A stretch of DNA of 56,729 bases. It comes from Alphaproteobacteria bacterium. Lineage in GTDB: Bacteria > Pseudomonadota > Alphaproteobacteria > UBA9219 > RGZA01. Of this stretch, positions 1 through 8,296 are shown piece after piece (position 1 is the stretch's first letter; each line of letters opens with the position of its first letter). Location of the stretch: contig JANQEX010000091.1 in NCBI GenBank assembly GCA_028278105.1, positions 1 to 56,729 of the forward strand, read 5' to 3'. The notes below the pieces were generated by a model. That model was given only the letters and a program-made list of their open reading frames with translations. It was not told where the DNA came from and did not search any database. A program made the translations under genes and the position numbers.

Positions 1-117
1 GCCTCCGCAAAGCTTCGGCGCGACGGGTGCGCCAAGACCTCGGCGGTGCCGCAGGCGAAGCCGGGCGCGGGAATGTTCGTGTTGGTCATTGTCCATTGAA
101 CCTGGGGTTTGGCCCCT
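1..117 (-). repeat. Dispersed repeat, family R (copy 1, truncated by window start)
   Basis: This GC-rich stretch recurs at 920-1048, 2075-2219, 7199-7290 and 51098-51127. It shares a core containing CTTCGGCGCGACGGGT and GCAGGCGAAGCCGGGCGCGG, and ends in ATTGTCCATTGAACCT. It has no coding potential that is conserved between copies. It behaves as a mobile or palindromic intergenic repeat of unknown mechanism. Confidence 0.7.
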
Positions 118-261
118 AACAAAAGCTGAAACTGTCACTTGGTGACCGGCAATCAAGGTGGGAAGGCAACAGAAAAAAGGCTATGCTGATCGAAACATTG
201 AAAATCACGGGACATTCTGATATGCTGCTATTTGCTGTTAATTCGCACATTACGGTTTGAC

Positions 262-555
262 ATGATCAACCTGCAGGACATCCATTCGCTCACCGATTTT
301 GCCCGCAACACGAAGAATTTCGCGCGCCGCCTGAAAAAAACGGGACGCCCGGCCATTCTTACGGTCAATGGACGCGCCGAGTTTGTCGTGCAGGAGGCGT
401 CATCCTATCAGCGCCTGCTGGATCTCGCGGTGCTGACCGAGAGCAAGCAGAAGCTTGACCGCAGCCTGGACGATCTTGAATCCGGTCGCACGCATGATTT
501 TGAAAAGACAGTAGCAAAATTAAAGGCCAAACGCTCCGGCAAATCCGCGAAGTAA
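262..555 (+). CDS. Phd/YefM-type antitoxin
   Basis: The 97-residue product has the layout of Phd/YefM antitoxins: an N-terminal DNA-binding part (residues 1-55, with the family-typical NTKNFARRLKKTGRPAILTV and NGRAEFVVQ) and a charged, probably disordered C-terminus that would wrap the toxin. The ATG at 262 is preferred over an in-frame upstream start because the family begins just before this point. The stop codon overlaps the next start by one base (TAATG), so antitoxin and toxin are co-translated. Autoregulation through the upstream region is expected from the family, but no clear operator palindrome was found. The partner type is supported by the adjacent ParE-like gene. Confidence 0.88.
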   Translation: MINLQDIHSLTDFARNTKNFARRLKKTGRPAILTVNGRAEFVVQEASSYQRLLDLAVLTESKQKLDRSLDDLESGRTHDFEKTVAKLKAKRSGKSAK

Positions 556-863
556 TGGCGATGAATTTCCGTATCTGCCTGACGGGCGAAGCCGTTCACG
601 ATCTTGAAAGCATTATGGATTATATTGCCCGCGACGCACCCAAGCGGGCGGAAGCGCATGTTGATGCGCTCTTGGGTAAAATCCGTAGCCTGAAATCCAT
701 GCCCAGGCGGTGCGCGCATGCGCCGGAGAACGGGTGGCGTGGTTACGAGTTGCGGCATCTGATTTACGGCGATTACCGGATTCTGTTCACGCTTGCGGGT
801 GAGACTGTAACGGTGTTACGGATCATTCACGGAGCAAAAATGCTCGATTATCCGGGAAATTAA
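555..863 (+). CDS. ParE/RelE-family toxin
   Basis: The 102-residue protein has the RelE/ParE fold signature: an N-terminal strand, a helix pair with AVHDLESIMDYIARDAPKRA, a central GYELRHLIYGDYRILFTL segment, and the C-terminal VLRIIHGAK typical of ParE/RelE toxins. ParE members poison gyrase and RelE members cleave mRNA; sequence reading alone does not settle which applies, though the R-x-L-x-YGDYRI pattern is closer to ParE. A second ATG six bases downstream could also serve as start. It overlaps the antitoxin gene by one base. The pair lies between two copies of repeat family R, a common context for mobile toxin-antitoxin modules. Confidence 0.88.
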   Translation: MAMNFRICLTGEAVHDLESIMDYIARDAPKRAEAHVDALLGKIRSLKSMPRRCAHAPENGWRGYELRHLIYGDYRILFTLAGETVTVLRIIHGAKMLDYPGN

Positions 864-919
864 CTCCTTCTCCGCAAGGTGCATGGATTATAACCGTGCC
901 CATTCATATCCATTCACGT

Positions 920-1048
920 CATTCCAGCCAGGCGAGCCCCGCTCCCGTTGGAGTTTACCTCTGCGCCCGGCTTCGCCTGCGGCATCGCCGAGGTCCTGGC
1001 GCACCCGTCGCGCCGAAGCTTGCGGAGGCGGAAAAGCGGGGCGGGAAT
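920..1048 (+). repeat. Dispersed repeat, family R (copy 2)
   Basis: This copy has the same core as the window's first bases, in the opposite orientation (GCGCCCGGCTTCGCCTGCGG ... GTCGCGCCGAAGCTTGCGG). It fills the space between the toxin gene and the next minus-strand gene. No gene is supported in 864-1106. Confidence 0.7.
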
Positions 1049-1106
1049 GCGCATATGGGAAATTTCCATACGGAAATTATTGGTTTTGCTATAGTTGGAG
1101 AGGCCC

Positions 1107-1661
1107 TCACAAAAACGACCCCGGTCCGGCGCGGCGTTGATAGGCGGCGATGGCGGCGTCGTATTGCCGGTCGGAAAGGGACGGGGGCGCGCCGCCCGCA
1201 TCTGTGGACGTTTCCTGCAACACGAGCGGCGTGGCAAGGCCCACGGCATAGCTGCGCCCGTCGGGACCGGCCTGATAGACGAAAGTAACGCTGTTTTTGT
1301 CGCCCTGTTCCCTGCGGCTTTCGATTTCCTTTTTTACCACGTCTTCACGGGCGCGAAGATGCTCCACCTGCGCGCGCTCAAACGGCGGCAGCAGCCCGTC
1401 GGGCGTGATGAAGCGCGCCGATGCGCCGGAAGTTTGCACGCCGGAAGATGCGTTTTCGAAAGCTTCGGAAAAACCTGGCTCACGGCTTGCCGGATTGTTT
1501 GCGCCCGGCGAGGAATGCGCCGCGCGGCGCGAGGACGCCTCGTCGCGGATCTGCACGACATTCGCGCCCGCATTCTTCGGAGTACGCGACGGCGGCTCAG
1601 CCTGCGGCGTTCCCGCAGCTTGCGTAAACTGTGGATAAATGACGGGCGCGGTCGGCCTCAT
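1107..1661 (-). CDS. Hypothetical protein, weakly like the SprA-related family
   Basis: A 184-residue product begins at an ATG ending at 1661; a TTG five codons upstream is also possible, and neither has a clear ribosome site. Residues 1-90 are low-complexity and rich in Pro, Ala, Ser and Arg. The C-terminal half has a charged helix (LRAREDVVKKEIESRREQG) followed by FVYQAGPDGRSYAVG, which resembles the conserved YxxGPDGxxYAVGGE stretch of the SprA-related (CJM1_0395-like) proteins. The HExxH-like part that follows the R-x-x-EV helix in that family is missing. Function is unknown. It is not obviously linked to either neighbour. Confidence 0.55.
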   Translation of the reverse strand: MRPTAPVIYPQFTQAAGTPQAEPPSRTPKNAGANVVQIRDEASSRRAAHSSPGANNPASREPGFSEAFENASSGVQTSGASARFITPDGLLPPFERAQVEHLRAREDVVKKEIESRREQGDKNSVTFVYQAGPDGRSYAVGLATPLVLQETSTDAGGAPPSLSDRQYDAAIAAYQRRAGPGSFL

Positions 1662-1894
1662 ACTAAGCAGTTTCAAAGGCCAATTCTTACCCGAAAGTTA
1701 AGAAACGCTTTTTTAAGAGATTGGGATTCCCGCCGCGGCAAACGCGAACCGCATGCCAGTTTTCCGCCGGGAAAATTTTCAGGCCGAATCGATGGGTTTC
1801 CGCTCTTCAGCAAAATCGCTTAGCGCGTTGATTTGAATCACAAACCGTCCTTGCGAGGAGGCCGAAGGGCTGACGAATCAATCCAGAAATATCT

Positions 1895-2070
1895 AATACC
1901 AGCGGTCTTATGAAATAACTCATCCCGAAAGCACGGACCGTCACCCCCGCGACGGCGGGGGTCTACGCTTTAAAACTTTTGTTTTGGTGGTTTTTTAGCG
2001 TGGATGCCCGCCTGCGTGGGCATGACGGTTCTTCCTATGGGATGGATCAGTTTATAAGGCCGTTGGTATT
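1895..2070. repeat. MITE-like element with about 32-bp imperfect terminal inverted repeats
   Basis: The left end starts AATACCAGCGGTCTTATGAA, and the reverse complement of the right end starts AATACCAACGGCCTTATAAA. Over 32 bases 25 match by eye. The interior carries two GC-rich hairpins (CCCCCGC/GCGGGGG and GCCCGCCTGCGTGGGC) and no open frame of note. A near-identical interior occurs at 11980-12060, and related ends occur at 34712 and 35099. Confidence 0.75.
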
Positions 2071-2074
2071 TAAA

Positions 2075-2219
2075 CTGGATTCCCGCTGGAGTTTATCCCC
2101 GCGCCCGGCTTCGCCTTCGGCTACGCCGAGGTCCTGGCGCATGTGTCGCGCCGAAGCTTTTGCGGAAGCGGACAAGCGGGGGCGGGAATGTTCGTGTTGG
2201 TAATTGTCCATTGAACCTA
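2075..2219 (+). repeat. Dispersed repeat, family R (copy 3), ending on the purB stop codon
   Basis: This copy carries the family R core and terminates in TAATTGTCCATTGAACCTAG. The CTA at 2217-2219, read on the minus strand, is the purB stop codon. The 1662-2216 gap therefore holds the MITE-like element at 1895-2070 and this repeat, with no gene. Confidence 0.7.
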
Positions 2220-3509
2220 GCCCAACACCCGCTCGAAAATCATATCCACGTTTTTGGTGTAGGTTGATTCGTCGAAAAGGGATTCCAGTTTTTCGCGGCC
2301 AAGCGCCTTGACGATGGCGGCATCGTCCAGAAGACAGTCGCGGAACAGCCCGCCTTTTTCCCAGACCTTCATCGCCGCCGCCTGAACCTTTTTATAGGCG
2401 TCTTCCCGGCTGACGCCGCCTTGCGTGAGGGCCAGAAGCACGCGCTGGGAATGGATCACGCCGCCCAGCGCATCAAGATTCTTGCGCATGCGTTCAGGAT
2501 AAACCACAAGCTCCCGCACCAGTTTTTCCAGCCGCGCGAGGGCGAAATCCAGCGCCAGGGTGGCGTCGGGCGCAAACACGCGCTCCACCGCCGAATGGGA
2601 AATATCGCGCTCGTGCCACAGCGCCACGTTTTCCATGGCCGGGATCACCGCCGCCCGCACGATGCGCGCGAGCCCCGTCAAATTCTCCGACAGGACCGGA
2701 TTGCGCTTGTGCGGCATGGCGGAAGAGCCTTTCTGGCCGCTGGCGAAGGGTTCTTCGGCTTCACGCAATTCGCTGCGTTGCAGATGGCGGATCTCAATGG
2801 CCAGGTTTTCGATGGACGCGGCGATGACGCCCAAGGTGGCGAAGAAAGCCGCATGCCGGTCGCGCGGAATGACCTGCGTGGATACCGGCTCCGGCCTCAA
2901 GCCCAGCTTTTCCGCGACATGTTTTTCAACGAAAGGGTCGATGGTGGCAAACGTGCCCACCGCGCCCGATATGGCGCAGGTGGCGATATCGTTCCTTGCC
3001 GCGGCGAGCCGCTCCCGGTTGCGGGCGAAGGCGGCGTAATGGCCCAGAAGCTTCAGGCCGAAGGTCGTCGGCTCGGCATGAATGCCGTGGCTGCGGCCGA
3101 TGCAAAGGGTGTTTTTATGCTCCAGCGCCCTTTCTTTCAGGGCATCCAGCAGCCGGTCCAGATCTTCCAGCAGGATATCGGATGCCTGCCTTAGCTGAAA
3201 GGCAAGGGCCGTGTCCAGCACGTCGCTGGACGTCATGCCCTGATGCACAAAGCGGGCTTCATCCCCCACATGCTCGGCAAGGCTGGTGAGGAAGGCCAGA
3301 ACGTCGTGGCGCGTTTCCTGCTCGATTTCGTCGATGCGGGCGATATTGAAGCCGCCGCGTTCGCGCACGGCCTTTGCCGCCTCCTTGGGGATCACGCCAA
3401 GCTCGGCCTGCGCCTCGCAGGCGGCGGCCTCAATCTCAAGCCAGATGCGAAACTTGTTCTCAGGCTCCCAGATGCGCGCCATTCCGGCGCGGCTGTAACG
3501 CGGGATCAT
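2217..3509 (-). CDS. purB: Adenylosuccinate lyase
   Basis: This 430-residue enzyme of the fumarase/aspartase superfamily cleaves SAICAR to AICAR and adenylosuccinate to AMP in purine synthesis. The superfamily signature SSAMPHKRNP lies near residue 265 in the flexible catalytic loop. TSSDVLDTALA and RSHGIHAEPTTFG supply the other conserved blocks of the composite active site. Length is normal. Its start codon overlaps the stop of the upstream lipoprotein gene (ATGA), so it is the last gene of a minus-strand map-radC-lipoprotein-purB cluster. The stop codon coincides with the end of a family R repeat. Confidence 0.97.
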   Translation of the reverse strand: MIPRYSRAGMARIWEPENKFRIWLEIEAAACEAQAELGVIPKEAAKAVRERGGFNIARIDEIEQETRHDVLAFLTSLAEHVGDEARFVHQGMTSSDVLDTALAFQLRQASDILLEDLDRLLDALKERALEHKNTLCIGRSHGIHAEPTTFGLKLLGHYAAFARNRERLAAARNDIATCAISGAVGTFATIDPFVEKHVAEKLGLRPEPVSTQVIPRDRHAAFFATLGVIAASIENLAIEIRHLQRSELREAEEPFASGQKGSSAMPHKRNPVLSENLTGLARIVRAAVIPAMENVALWHERDISHSAVERVFAPDATLALDFALARLEKLVRELVVYPERMRKNLDALGGVIHSQRVLLALTQGGVSREDAYKKVQAAAMKVWEKGGLFRDCLLDDAAIVKALGREKLESLFDESTYTKNVDMIFERVLG

Positions 3510-4039
3510 GGATAGCGCTGCCTTGCCTGCGGCCCCGTGGGCTCTTCCTCGTCCACCGGATTATAGAGATAGGGGTTCTGGTAGGGATAGGAGTCGGGGT
3601 ACGACACCACATCGCCCGTGGCCAGCGCACAGGTGGTTCCGCCCGGCGTATTCAGGCGGCCGGAGCAGCTTGTGGGCTCCCAGCCCCGCGCGCGCATGCA
3701 TTCGATCAGCACGCCTTCGGGCGAGGTCAGGCACCCGGTTTGCGTGTCGATCTTCGTGGCGCTGGTCTCGGCCAGACGCCCCAGATCAGGCTGCATGACC
3801 GCCGCTTCGCTATGCGGGTAGTTCATGGGGTAGTTGCTGCAACGGCATTGGGCCAGGTCGTGGTTCAGCTTGGTCTGCGCCTGACTCTGCGGCATGAAAA
3901 CATTCGGGTCGCTGATGGGCCGCCAATAGCTGAACGCCGTGAGATAGATGCTGGGCTTCCAGTCATCATCGCCGTTGCTGCAGGCCGTGGCCAGCAGGAC
4001 AAGGCCGGCGAGAAGAGCCAAGAGAAAGGGGCGGACCAT
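3506..4039 (-). CDS. Putative lipoprotein of unknown function
   Basis: A 177-residue product starts at the ATG ending at 4039, preceded by AAGGA six bases upstream. Frames that extend further upstream would run through a GGGTC repeat and are unlikely to be translated. Residues 1-19 are a signal peptide (LLALLAGLVLLATA) followed by Cys20, which suits lipidation although the -3 residue is Ala rather than Leu. The mature part is rich in Tyr, Pro and Cys (a CRC motif and three more Cys), suggesting disulphides. No family was recognised. It is translationally coupled to purB by a 4-base overlap, though a functional link to purine synthesis is not evident. Confidence 0.75.
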   Translation of the reverse strand: MVRPFLLALLAGLVLLATACSNGDDDWKPSIYLTAFSYWRPISDPNVFMPQSQAQTKLNHDLAQCRCSNYPMNYPHSEAAVMQPDLGRLAETSATKIDTQTGCLTSPEGVLIECMRARGWEPTSCSGRLNTPGGTTCALATGDVVSYPDSYPYQNPYLYNPVDEEEPTGPQARQRYP

Positions 4040-4120
4040 GAAAAATCCTTTTGCTTCAGGGCTTTCAGAATAATGCCGGGTTTTCCCATGGTCCAGCCCT
4101 ATCACGGGGGCCGAATCCGC

Positions 4121-4187
4121 CGGGGAAGGGGCAAAAGGGTCACGAGGGTCAACGGGGTCAACAAAAAAGACCCTCATAACCTTTCCA
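4121..4187. repeat. GGGTC palindromic element E1
   Basis: The left arm has three GGGTC units at 9-base spacing, then an A-rich loop, then GACCCTC and a decayed right arm. It sits within five bases of the radC stop codon, between radC and the lipoprotein gene. It belongs with E2-E5 (see findings). Confidence 0.7.
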
Positions 4188-4191
4188 GCCC

Positions 4192-4893
4192 TCACAGCAG
4201 CCCTTGTTCCTTGAAGCTGACATGCCGCCCGTTGCCGATCACGATATGGTCATGCAGCACGACGCCGACGGATTTCGCCGCCACGGCCAGATCACGGGTC
4301 ATCACGATGTCGTCCTTGGACGGGGTTGGATCCCCGCTGGGATGGTTGTGCACGAGAATGATCGCGCCCGCGCCCAGATCCAGCGCGCGCTTGATGACCT
4401 CCCGCACGTAAACGGGGGTGTGGTCGATGGTGCCGCGCTGCTGCAACTCGTCGGCGATCAGGCAGTTCTTGCGGTTGAGAAACAGAACGCGAAGCTGCTC
4501 GCGCGTTTCGTGCCCCAAAACGGCAAAGCAGTAATCAAGGATTTTCTGCCAGTTGCTCAAGACCGGGCGGTCCATGATTTCCGCGCGGCCGATGAGCAGA
4601 TGCGCGGCCGCGATGGCCTTCAGCAGCGCCACGACGCCGTCACCCAGCCCGAATTCGCGCAAGGCGGCCTGCTCGGCCATCAGCACGCCTTTCAGCCCCG
4701 AAAAGCGGGCAAGAAGCTGCTTGGCCAGCGGCTTGACGTCGCGCTGGGGGATGGCGGCGAACAACAGCAATTCCAGCAACTCGTATTCCTGCAGCGCGTC
4801 CGTCCCGCCAGAAAGAAACCGCTCGCGCAAGCGCCGGCGGTGGCCGGCGTAATGGGGCGGGGATTTTTCTTTTGTTGAAGCAGACTGCGTCAT
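4192..4893 (-). CDS. radC: RadC-family JAB/MPN domain protein
   Basis: The 233-residue product has an N-terminal helix-hairpin-helix-like region (residues 20-100, with LEYELLELLLFAAIPQRD) and a C-terminal JAMM metalloprotease-like domain. The metal-binding signature is VHNHPSGDPTPSKDD near residues 180-195 (H-x-H-P-S-G-D-P-x-x-S-x-x-D), with the supporting glutamate expected upstream. RadC proteins were named for DNA repair, but their activity remains uncertain. The start overlaps the map stop codon (ATGA), as in many alphaproteobacteria where map and radC are adjacent. Element E1 follows directly. Confidence 0.95.
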   Translation of the reverse strand: MTQSASTKEKSPPHYAGHRRRLRERFLSGGTDALQEYELLELLLFAAIPQRDVKPLAKQLLARFSGLKGVLMAEQAALREFGLGDGVVALLKAIAAAHLLIGRAEIMDRPVLSNWQKILDYCFAVLGHETREQLRVLFLNRKNCLIADELQQRGTIDHTPVYVREVIKRALDLGAGAIILVHNHPSGDPTPSKDDIVMTRDLAVAAKSVGVVLHDHIVIGNGRHVSFKEQGLL

Positions 4894-5729
4894 GCCTGCG
4901 GCGCGGGGTAGGGCGGGGCGGCATGGCCCGCGGGGGAGAGCGTGAAAATCTCGTGGCCGGTTTCCGTCACCCCAATCGTATGCTCGAACTGGGCGGAGAG
5001 CGAGCGGTCGCGCGTGACCGCCGTCCAGCCGTCGGAAAGAACCTTTATCTCATGGCGTCCGGCATTGATCATCGGCTCCACCGTAAAGATCATGCCCGGT
5101 TTCAGCGTCATGCCGGCGCCCGGCTTGCCATAATGCAGCACTGATGGCGGCTGGTGAAAGACCAGTCCCACGCCATGCCCGCAAAAATCGCGCACCACCG
5201 AAAAGCGGTTGGCCTCGGCATGGGCCTGGATGGCGTGGCCGATATCCCCCAGGGTGGCCCCCGGCTTCACCTGTCCGATGCCCTTCATCATGCAGGCATA
5301 AGTCACGTCCACCAGCTTGCGGGCTTTTAAAGGCGGGGTCCCCACACAGAACATGCGGCTGGTGTCGCCATGCCAGCCGTTCAAGATAACGGTAACGTCG
5401 ATATTGGCGATATCGCCATCCTCCAGCTTTTTGTCGCCGGGAATTCCGTGGCACACCACGTGATTGGGCGAGATGCAGGTCGCCTTGGGAAAGCCGCGAT
5501 AGCCCAGGGGGGCGGGGCTGGCGCCATGGTCGCGCATAAATTCCTCACATAACGCATCCAGCCTTCCGGTTTCCGCGCCGGGTTGAACATGCGGCGTGAT
5601 ATAGTCAAGCACCTCCGCCGCCAGGCGGCCGGCCTTGCGCATGCCTTCGAAAGCGGCGTCATTATGGATGACGACCTTCTCCGCCTCATGGGCGAATTCG
5701 GCGTAATCGTCGAAGCTGCCTTCTTTCAT
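4890..5729 (-). CDS. map: Methionine aminopeptidase, type I
   Basis: This 279-residue enzyme removes N-terminal Met from nascent proteins. The five metal ligands are visible: Asp in NIDVTVILNGWHGD (two), His in GHGVGLVFHQPP, Glu in FTVEPMIN and Glu in FEHTIGVT. The ATG ending at 5729 gives a product close to family length; a start at 5771 or 5837 would add residues not typical of the family, so the exact start is uncertain. It is the first gene of the minus-strand cluster and overlaps radC by four bases. Confidence 0.95.
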   Translation of the reverse strand: MKEGSFDDYAEFAHEAEKVVIHNDAAFEGMRKAGRLAAEVLDYITPHVQPGAETGRLDALCEEFMRDHGASPAPLGYRGFPKATCISPNHVVCHGIPGDKKLEDGDIANIDVTVILNGWHGDTSRMFCVGTPPLKARKLVDVTYACMMKGIGQVKPGATLGDIGHAIQAHAEANRFSVVRDFCGHGVGLVFHQPPSVLHYGKPGAGMTLKPGMIFTVEPMINAGRHEIKVLSDGWTAVTRDRSLSAQFEHTIGVTETGHEIFTLSPAGHAAPPYPAPQA

Positions 5730-5851
5730 CACTTCTTGCCCGCCGGCGCGGCCTTGTCCGGTGAAAACCATAAAAATCAAATACGTACCATAGGGCAAGC
5801 GTCTCCACTTGCCGCATGGAAAAAACTGCTTTAGCATCTTTTTTCGAAGGA

Positions 5852-5890
5852 TGCGCGCCCGCCCTTTTCCGAAAGGCCGGGGCGTTTTTT
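5852..5890 (+). terminator. GC-rich hairpin followed by a T run
   Basis: An imperfect stem (GCGCCCGCCC ... GGCCGGGGCG) is followed by seven T residues, upstream of greA and upstream of the map start. No plus-strand gene ends here. It could be a leader attenuator for greA or a leftover of an older arrangement. Confidence 0.35.
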
Positions 5891-5942
5891 TGTTTCAAAA
5901 ATCAAAGACTTAACCGTAACTGCTTTCAGATCAGGGGCAGAC

Positions 5943-6416
5943 ATGGAAAAGATTCCCATGACGCGGGGCGGATACGACCGCCTGAGCGAGGAATTGAAGG
6001 AATTGAAATCAACGCAGCGTCCGGCGGTAATCCGGGCGATTGCCGAAGCGCGCGAGCAGGGCGACCTATCGGAAAACGCCGAATACCACGCCGCGCGCGA
6101 GCGTCAGGGCTTCATTGAAGGCCGCATTAGCGAGTTGGAAGACAAAATTTCCCGCGCCGAGGTCATCGACGTGGAAAGCCTCTCCGGGAAAACCATCAAG
6201 TTCGGCGCGACGGTGACGCTGGCCGACGAAGACACCGGCGAAAAAGTCACCTACCAGATCGTGGGACAGGACGAAGCCGATATTAAAAAAGGCCTGCTTT
6301 CCATCACCTCGCCGCTGGGACGGGCGCTGATCGGCAAGTCCGTGAAGGACGGAGTGGAAATCAACACGCCCGGCGGCACCAAGGCCTATGAAATTTTGAA
6401 GGTGGCGTTCAAATAA
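5943..6416 (+). CDS. greA: Transcription elongation factor GreA
   Basis: This 157-residue factor rescues backtracked RNA polymerase by stimulating transcript cleavage. The N-terminal coiled coil (residues 8-75) carries the tip motif ENAEYHAA with the catalytic acidic residues (GDLSENAEY, positions 40-48). The C-terminal FKBP-like domain ends in the conserved [13 protein letters not shown]. Length is standard. It reads away from map and is followed after 60 bases by a DedA gene; co-transcription is possible. Confidence 0.97.
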   Translation: MEKIPMTRGGYDRLSEELKELKSTQRPAVIRAIAEAREQGDLSENAEYHAARERQGFIEGRISELEDKISRAEVIDVESLSGKTIKFGATVTLADEDTGEKVTYQIVGQDEADIKKGLLSITSPLGRALIGKSVKDGVEINTPGGTKAYEILKVAFK

Positions 6417-6476
6417 TTCGGGTATAAGAACCCCTCCGGCCATGATTCCGCCGGGAAGCCGGGCTATCGCCGTTCC

Positions 6477-7121
6477 ATGCAACACGTCGCCACCCTCGCA
6501 GACCTTTGGCAGGCCGTCGTTCTCTTTTTCGAGAATGTCGATATCTACGAGCTGATCCAGCGGCACGGCACGTGGTTTTACACCATCACGTTCGTCTGGG
6601 CCTTTCTGGAGGGCGAGACCTTCCTGATCTTCGCGGGCGCGGCGGCGGCGCAGGGCGCGCTTGACGTATGGATTCTGATGCTGTGCGCGGCCACCGGAAC
6701 CTTTTGCGGCGATAACGTCTATTTCCTTCTTGGCCGCCGCTTCGGCCATGCCCTGCTCAACAAAAATCCCAAACGCAAGCGCGCGGCCGAAAAGGTTTTC
6801 GAGCTTCTGCGCAAATACGACGTGGCTTTCATTCTCGCCTATCGCTATCTCTACGGCGTGCGGATGATCAGCGCCTTCGCCATCGGCATGAGCGGAATGG
6901 ATTTCGGGAAATATGCGTTCTGGAACGGCGTGGCCTCGGCGCTGTGGGCGTTCAGCTTTGCCATGACCGGCTATCTGTTCGGCGAGGTGCTGGAAAACGT
7001 GATGGGCGACATCCATTACGTGATGATCGGCCTGGTGGTGGCGGTGGCGGGTTTCTTTGCCGTGAAAGCGCTGATCAAGAAATTCCGCCACCACCGGCAT
7101 AAATGGCCGTGGAGCCGCTAA
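6477..7121 (+). CDS. DedA-family membrane protein
   Basis: The 214-residue protein has the DedA/VTT layout: an amphipathic re-entrant segment near residues 40-65 (FLEGETFLIFAGAAAAQG), FCGDNVYFLLGRRFG, and the conserved R-x-x-x-G pattern in YRYLYGVRMISAFAIGMSGM (residues 122-141). Two C-terminal membrane helices end in a basic tail (KKFRHHRHKWPW). Members act as lipid scramblases or transporters, including undecaprenyl-phosphate recycling, but the substrate here cannot be assigned. It follows greA on the same strand. Confidence 0.92.
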   Translation: MQHVATLADLWQAVVLFFENVDIYELIQRHGTWFYTITFVWAFLEGETFLIFAGAAAAQGALDVWILMLCAATGTFCGDNVYFLLGRRFGHALLNKNPKRKRAAEKVFELLRKYDVAFILAYRYLYGVRMISAFAIGMSGMDFGKYAFWNGVASALWAFSFAMTGYLFGEVLENVMGDIHYVMIGLVVAVAGFFAVKALIKKFRHHRHKWPWSR

Positions 7122-7166
7122 TGACAAAATCAACACACAGTAACACGCTGAAATATCATGTTTTTC

Positions 7167-7460
7167 TAGGGTCTGAACTCAATTTAACCAAATGTCATGC
7201 CTGCCCCGGCTTCTCCGCCTCCGCAAACTTCGGCGCGACGGGTGTGCCAGGACCTCGGCGTAGCCGCAGGCGAAGCCGGGCGCAGGGGCAGGCTCCAGCC
7301 TTTAGTCCCCGCGAAAGCGGGGATCACATCCAGAAAATTCAAACGGTTAAACTGGATTCCAGCTCGCGCTCGCCCCGGCTCCCGCCGGGGTACGCTTGGC
7401 TGGAATGAGGTGAAAGTGAATCTTTTCAAGGGGCAATTCTTAAATTGAGTCTAGACCCTA
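7167..7460. mobile_element. 294-bp MITE-like element with 21-bp terminal inverted repeats
   Basis: The left end TAGGGTCTGAACTCAATTTA and the reverse complement of the right end TAGGGTCTAGACTCAATTTA match at 18 of the 20 bases shown. Both ends carry TA, which would fit a TA target duplication as made by IS630/Tc1 or IS5-type transposases. The interior contains a family R repeat (7199-7290) and a hairpin pair. No transposase is encoded. Related single ends are at 23149-23171 and 56631-56649. It explains most of the 7122-7530 gap. Confidence 0.75.
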
Positions 7461-7530
7461 AAAACACTTTTAGGGCTTGTAAACCATTTCACTTTATACA
7501 CCGTATATAGATTAGCATAGGATGGCCTAA

Positions 7531-7815
7531 ATGAAAAACCTCAAGCCCATCGAAGAAATTGTAAAAGAAACCCTCTCGGGCCATTTTGATCACATCCGCA
7601 TATTAAAAATTGATGTTCAAAAAGATGTCGATGCCGATGGTGACGATGTGTTGCTGATTAATGTGATATTTGACGGCTCCCCCAAGGATCTGGACGCCGA
7701 GAAACTGTCCGGCCTGACAAGATATCTGCGTCCCGAACTGGACAAGATTCACGAGTCCGGGCTTCCTCTCCTGTCCTTTATCTCAAAAGCAGATTACGAA
7801 GCCCGTGCTTCCTGA
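7531..7815 (+). CDS. Small partner protein of HEPN gene, unknown function
   Basis: The 94-residue acidic protein has a helix (residues 5-18), then alternating strands with DVDADGDDVLLINVIFDG (residues 33-50), and ends in a PLLSFISKADYEAR segment. The D-x-D-rich strand followed by a hydrophobic strand recalls a reduced nucleotidyltransferase-like core, but the GSxxxG motif of MNT antitoxins is absent, so this is only a resemblance. It overlaps the downstream HEPN gene by 11 bases, indicating a two-gene operon. Base composition is AT-richer than the flanking core genes. A toxin-neutralising role is inferred from context alone. Confidence 0.72.
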   Translation: MKNLKPIEEIVKETLSGHFDHIRILKIDVQKDVDADGDDVLLINVIFDGSPKDLDAEKLSGLTRYLRPELDKIHESGLPLLSFISKADYEARAS

Positions 7816-8281
7816 TGATCTACTAAAAACCGCAGCCTTTCTGGTTCATTCTGGGTCCAATCGCCCCAGACAAGCGGATTTGCGCCGTGCAGTCAGCACG
7901 GCATATTATGCAATGTTCCATGCTTTGGCCAAATGTGGCGCAGACTCACTTGTCGGAAGCGCCGGGGCGCAACGCAGTGACGAGGCATGGAAGCAGGCTT
8001 ACAGGGCCCTCGATCATGGTTTTGTCAGAAAAGCCTGCGACAAAAAGGATATATTCACCAAATTCCCGTCGGAGATTCAGGACTTTGCAAATTTGTTTCT
8101 GGAAATGCAGGTTAAAAGACATAAGGCTGATTATGATCCAAACGAAAAGCTATTCAAATCAGCCGTATTGGTCGATATTAACCGTGTTGAATCCGTTGTT
8201 GAAAAATTTAAAACTGCATCACTCAAAGATAGGCGGGCATTTGCAATCTTCGTTCTTTTAAGGCCGCCCCGTAAATTTTAA
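7805..8281 (+). CDS. HEPN-like domain protein
   Basis: The 158-residue helical product starts at a GTG that overlaps the preceding gene. It contains RRAVSTAYYAMFHALAK (residues 27-43), a hallmark first helix of HEPN proteins, and KRHKADYDP (104-112), the C-terminal R-H/ADY motif common in HEPN sets linked to RNA cleavage. HEPN domains often act as ribonuclease toxins or tRNA-processing effectors and are paired with antitoxins. The family assignment is by motif. Whether this protein cuts RNA is not shown, because the strict R-x4-6-H spacing is ambiguous here. Confidence 0.75.
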   Translation: MLPDDLLKTAAFLVHSGSNRPRQADLRRAVSTAYYAMFHALAKCGADSLVGSAGAQRSDEAWKQAYRALDHGFVRKACDKKDIFTKFPSEIQDFANLFLEMQVKRHKADYDPNEKLFKSAVLVDINRVESVVEKFKTASLKDRRAFAIFVLLRPPRKF

Positions 8282-8296
8282 CAAGCGCTCCCATGC

